A stretch of DNA of 5,124 nucleotides, from the NCBI GenBank assembly GCA_021789565.1, contig JAJYJL010000749.1, positions 1 through 5,124 on the forward strand, read 5' to 3'. The first letter of the stretch is position 1. Every line of letters begins with the position of its first letter. The stretch comes from Acidobacteriota bacterium (GTDB lineage: Bacteria; Acidobacteriota; Terriglobia; UBA7540). Shown here piece after piece: positions 5,014-5,124 of this stretch. The position numbers and the translations under genes are program-made. The notes under the pieces were generated by a model that was given only the letters and a program-made list of their open reading frames with translations, had not been told where the DNA came from and did no database searches.

Positions 5014-5124
5014 TAAGGGGCCGGTGGTCTGCGCTTGCATGTCGCTCAGCCTTGTGACAACCGGCAATGAGGGCCTGCGGAGCCCGGAGCGGCGGGTGCA
5101 GGCCGGCGCGAATTTCTCACCCGT
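5002..5124. other. Unidentified structured sequence at the break in the nucleotidyltransferase gene
   Basis: From about 5002 to the edge the sequence fits neither the nucleotidyltransferase nor another recognised gene. It forms two successive stem-loops. The first pairs 5020-5029 with 5056-5065 (10 positions, one G-A mismatch). The second pairs 5072-5078 (GGCCTGC) perfectly with 5098-5104 (GCAGGCC). Strong tandem hairpins beginning beside an abruptly ended gene suit the end of a mobile element, such as an insertion sequence or the 5' RNA part of a group II intron. I do not see a GTGCG intron start or a known terminal repeat, so identity is open. One frame (from 5000) stays open to the edge but resembles no family I know. 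Confidence 0.35.

Noticed and set aside
4873..5067. 64-residue minus-strand open frame at the right end
   Set aside because: It is antisense to the nucleotidyltransferase start and crosses the junction at about 5002, with no ribosome binding site or recognisable motif.
5000..5124. A simple frameshift restoring the nucleotidyltransferase after 5001
   Set aside because: The frame that stays open to the edge does not give the expected D-x-D or any later family motif, so replacement of sequence is more likely than a one-base error.

Overview
The window looks like a chromosomal stretch from a moderately GC-rich, free-living, Gram-negative-type soil or sediment bacterium. I lean towards Acidobacteriota, from the proline-linked IPT/TIG lipoprotein, the Gln/Gly/Met-rich secreted protein and the drifting 7-nt tandem repeats. 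This is inference from style; no phylogenetic marker is present.

Layout. (1) 1-506, minus strand: the N-terminal part of a surface lipoprotein with an IPT/TIG-like domain, running off the left edge. (2) 507-887: a divergent, partly very AT-rich intergenic region with a candidate -10 for the lipoprotein and a GC-rich pair of alternative hairpins upstream of the next gene. (3) 888-1535, plus strand: a small secreted protein of unknown function with a TTG start and a strong Shine-Dalgarno, closed by a clear intrinsic terminator at 1558-1603. (4) 1683-3422, minus strand: an exported gamma-glutamyltransferase-family Ntn-hydrolase. It keeps the catalytic Thr and the Gly-Gly oxyanion loop, but every residue that grips the gamma-glutamyl moiety in E. 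coli GGT is replaced, so it is probably not a glutathione enzyme. (5) 3475-3579: a 105-nt island in strict 7-nt phase, made of several successive heptamer families. (6) 3592-4068, minus strand: a small zinc-ribbon protein with two membrane helices. (7) 4186-5013, plus strand: a two-gene cassette. A near-consensus promoter with an overlapping palindromic operator drives, probably as a leaderless message, an XRE-type regulator. The regulator overlaps by 11 nt the start of an AbiEii/DUF6036-like nucleotidyltransferase gene. (8) From about 5002 to the end: sequence unrelated to that family, with two consecutive long stem-loops. It interrupts the nucleotidyltransferase just before its expected catalytic D-x-D.

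How the parts work together. The two left genes and the GGT-family enzyme are cell-envelope or secreted functions with independent transcription. The right end resembles a toxin-antitoxin or abortive-infection module: a DNA-binding, self-repressing regulator translationally coupled to a nucleotidyltransferase. In this genome, or this assembly, the effector has been broken, leaving the regulator and its operator intact. The broken cassette, its promoter and operator architecture, and the unidentified structured sequence at the break are the most interesting part of the window.
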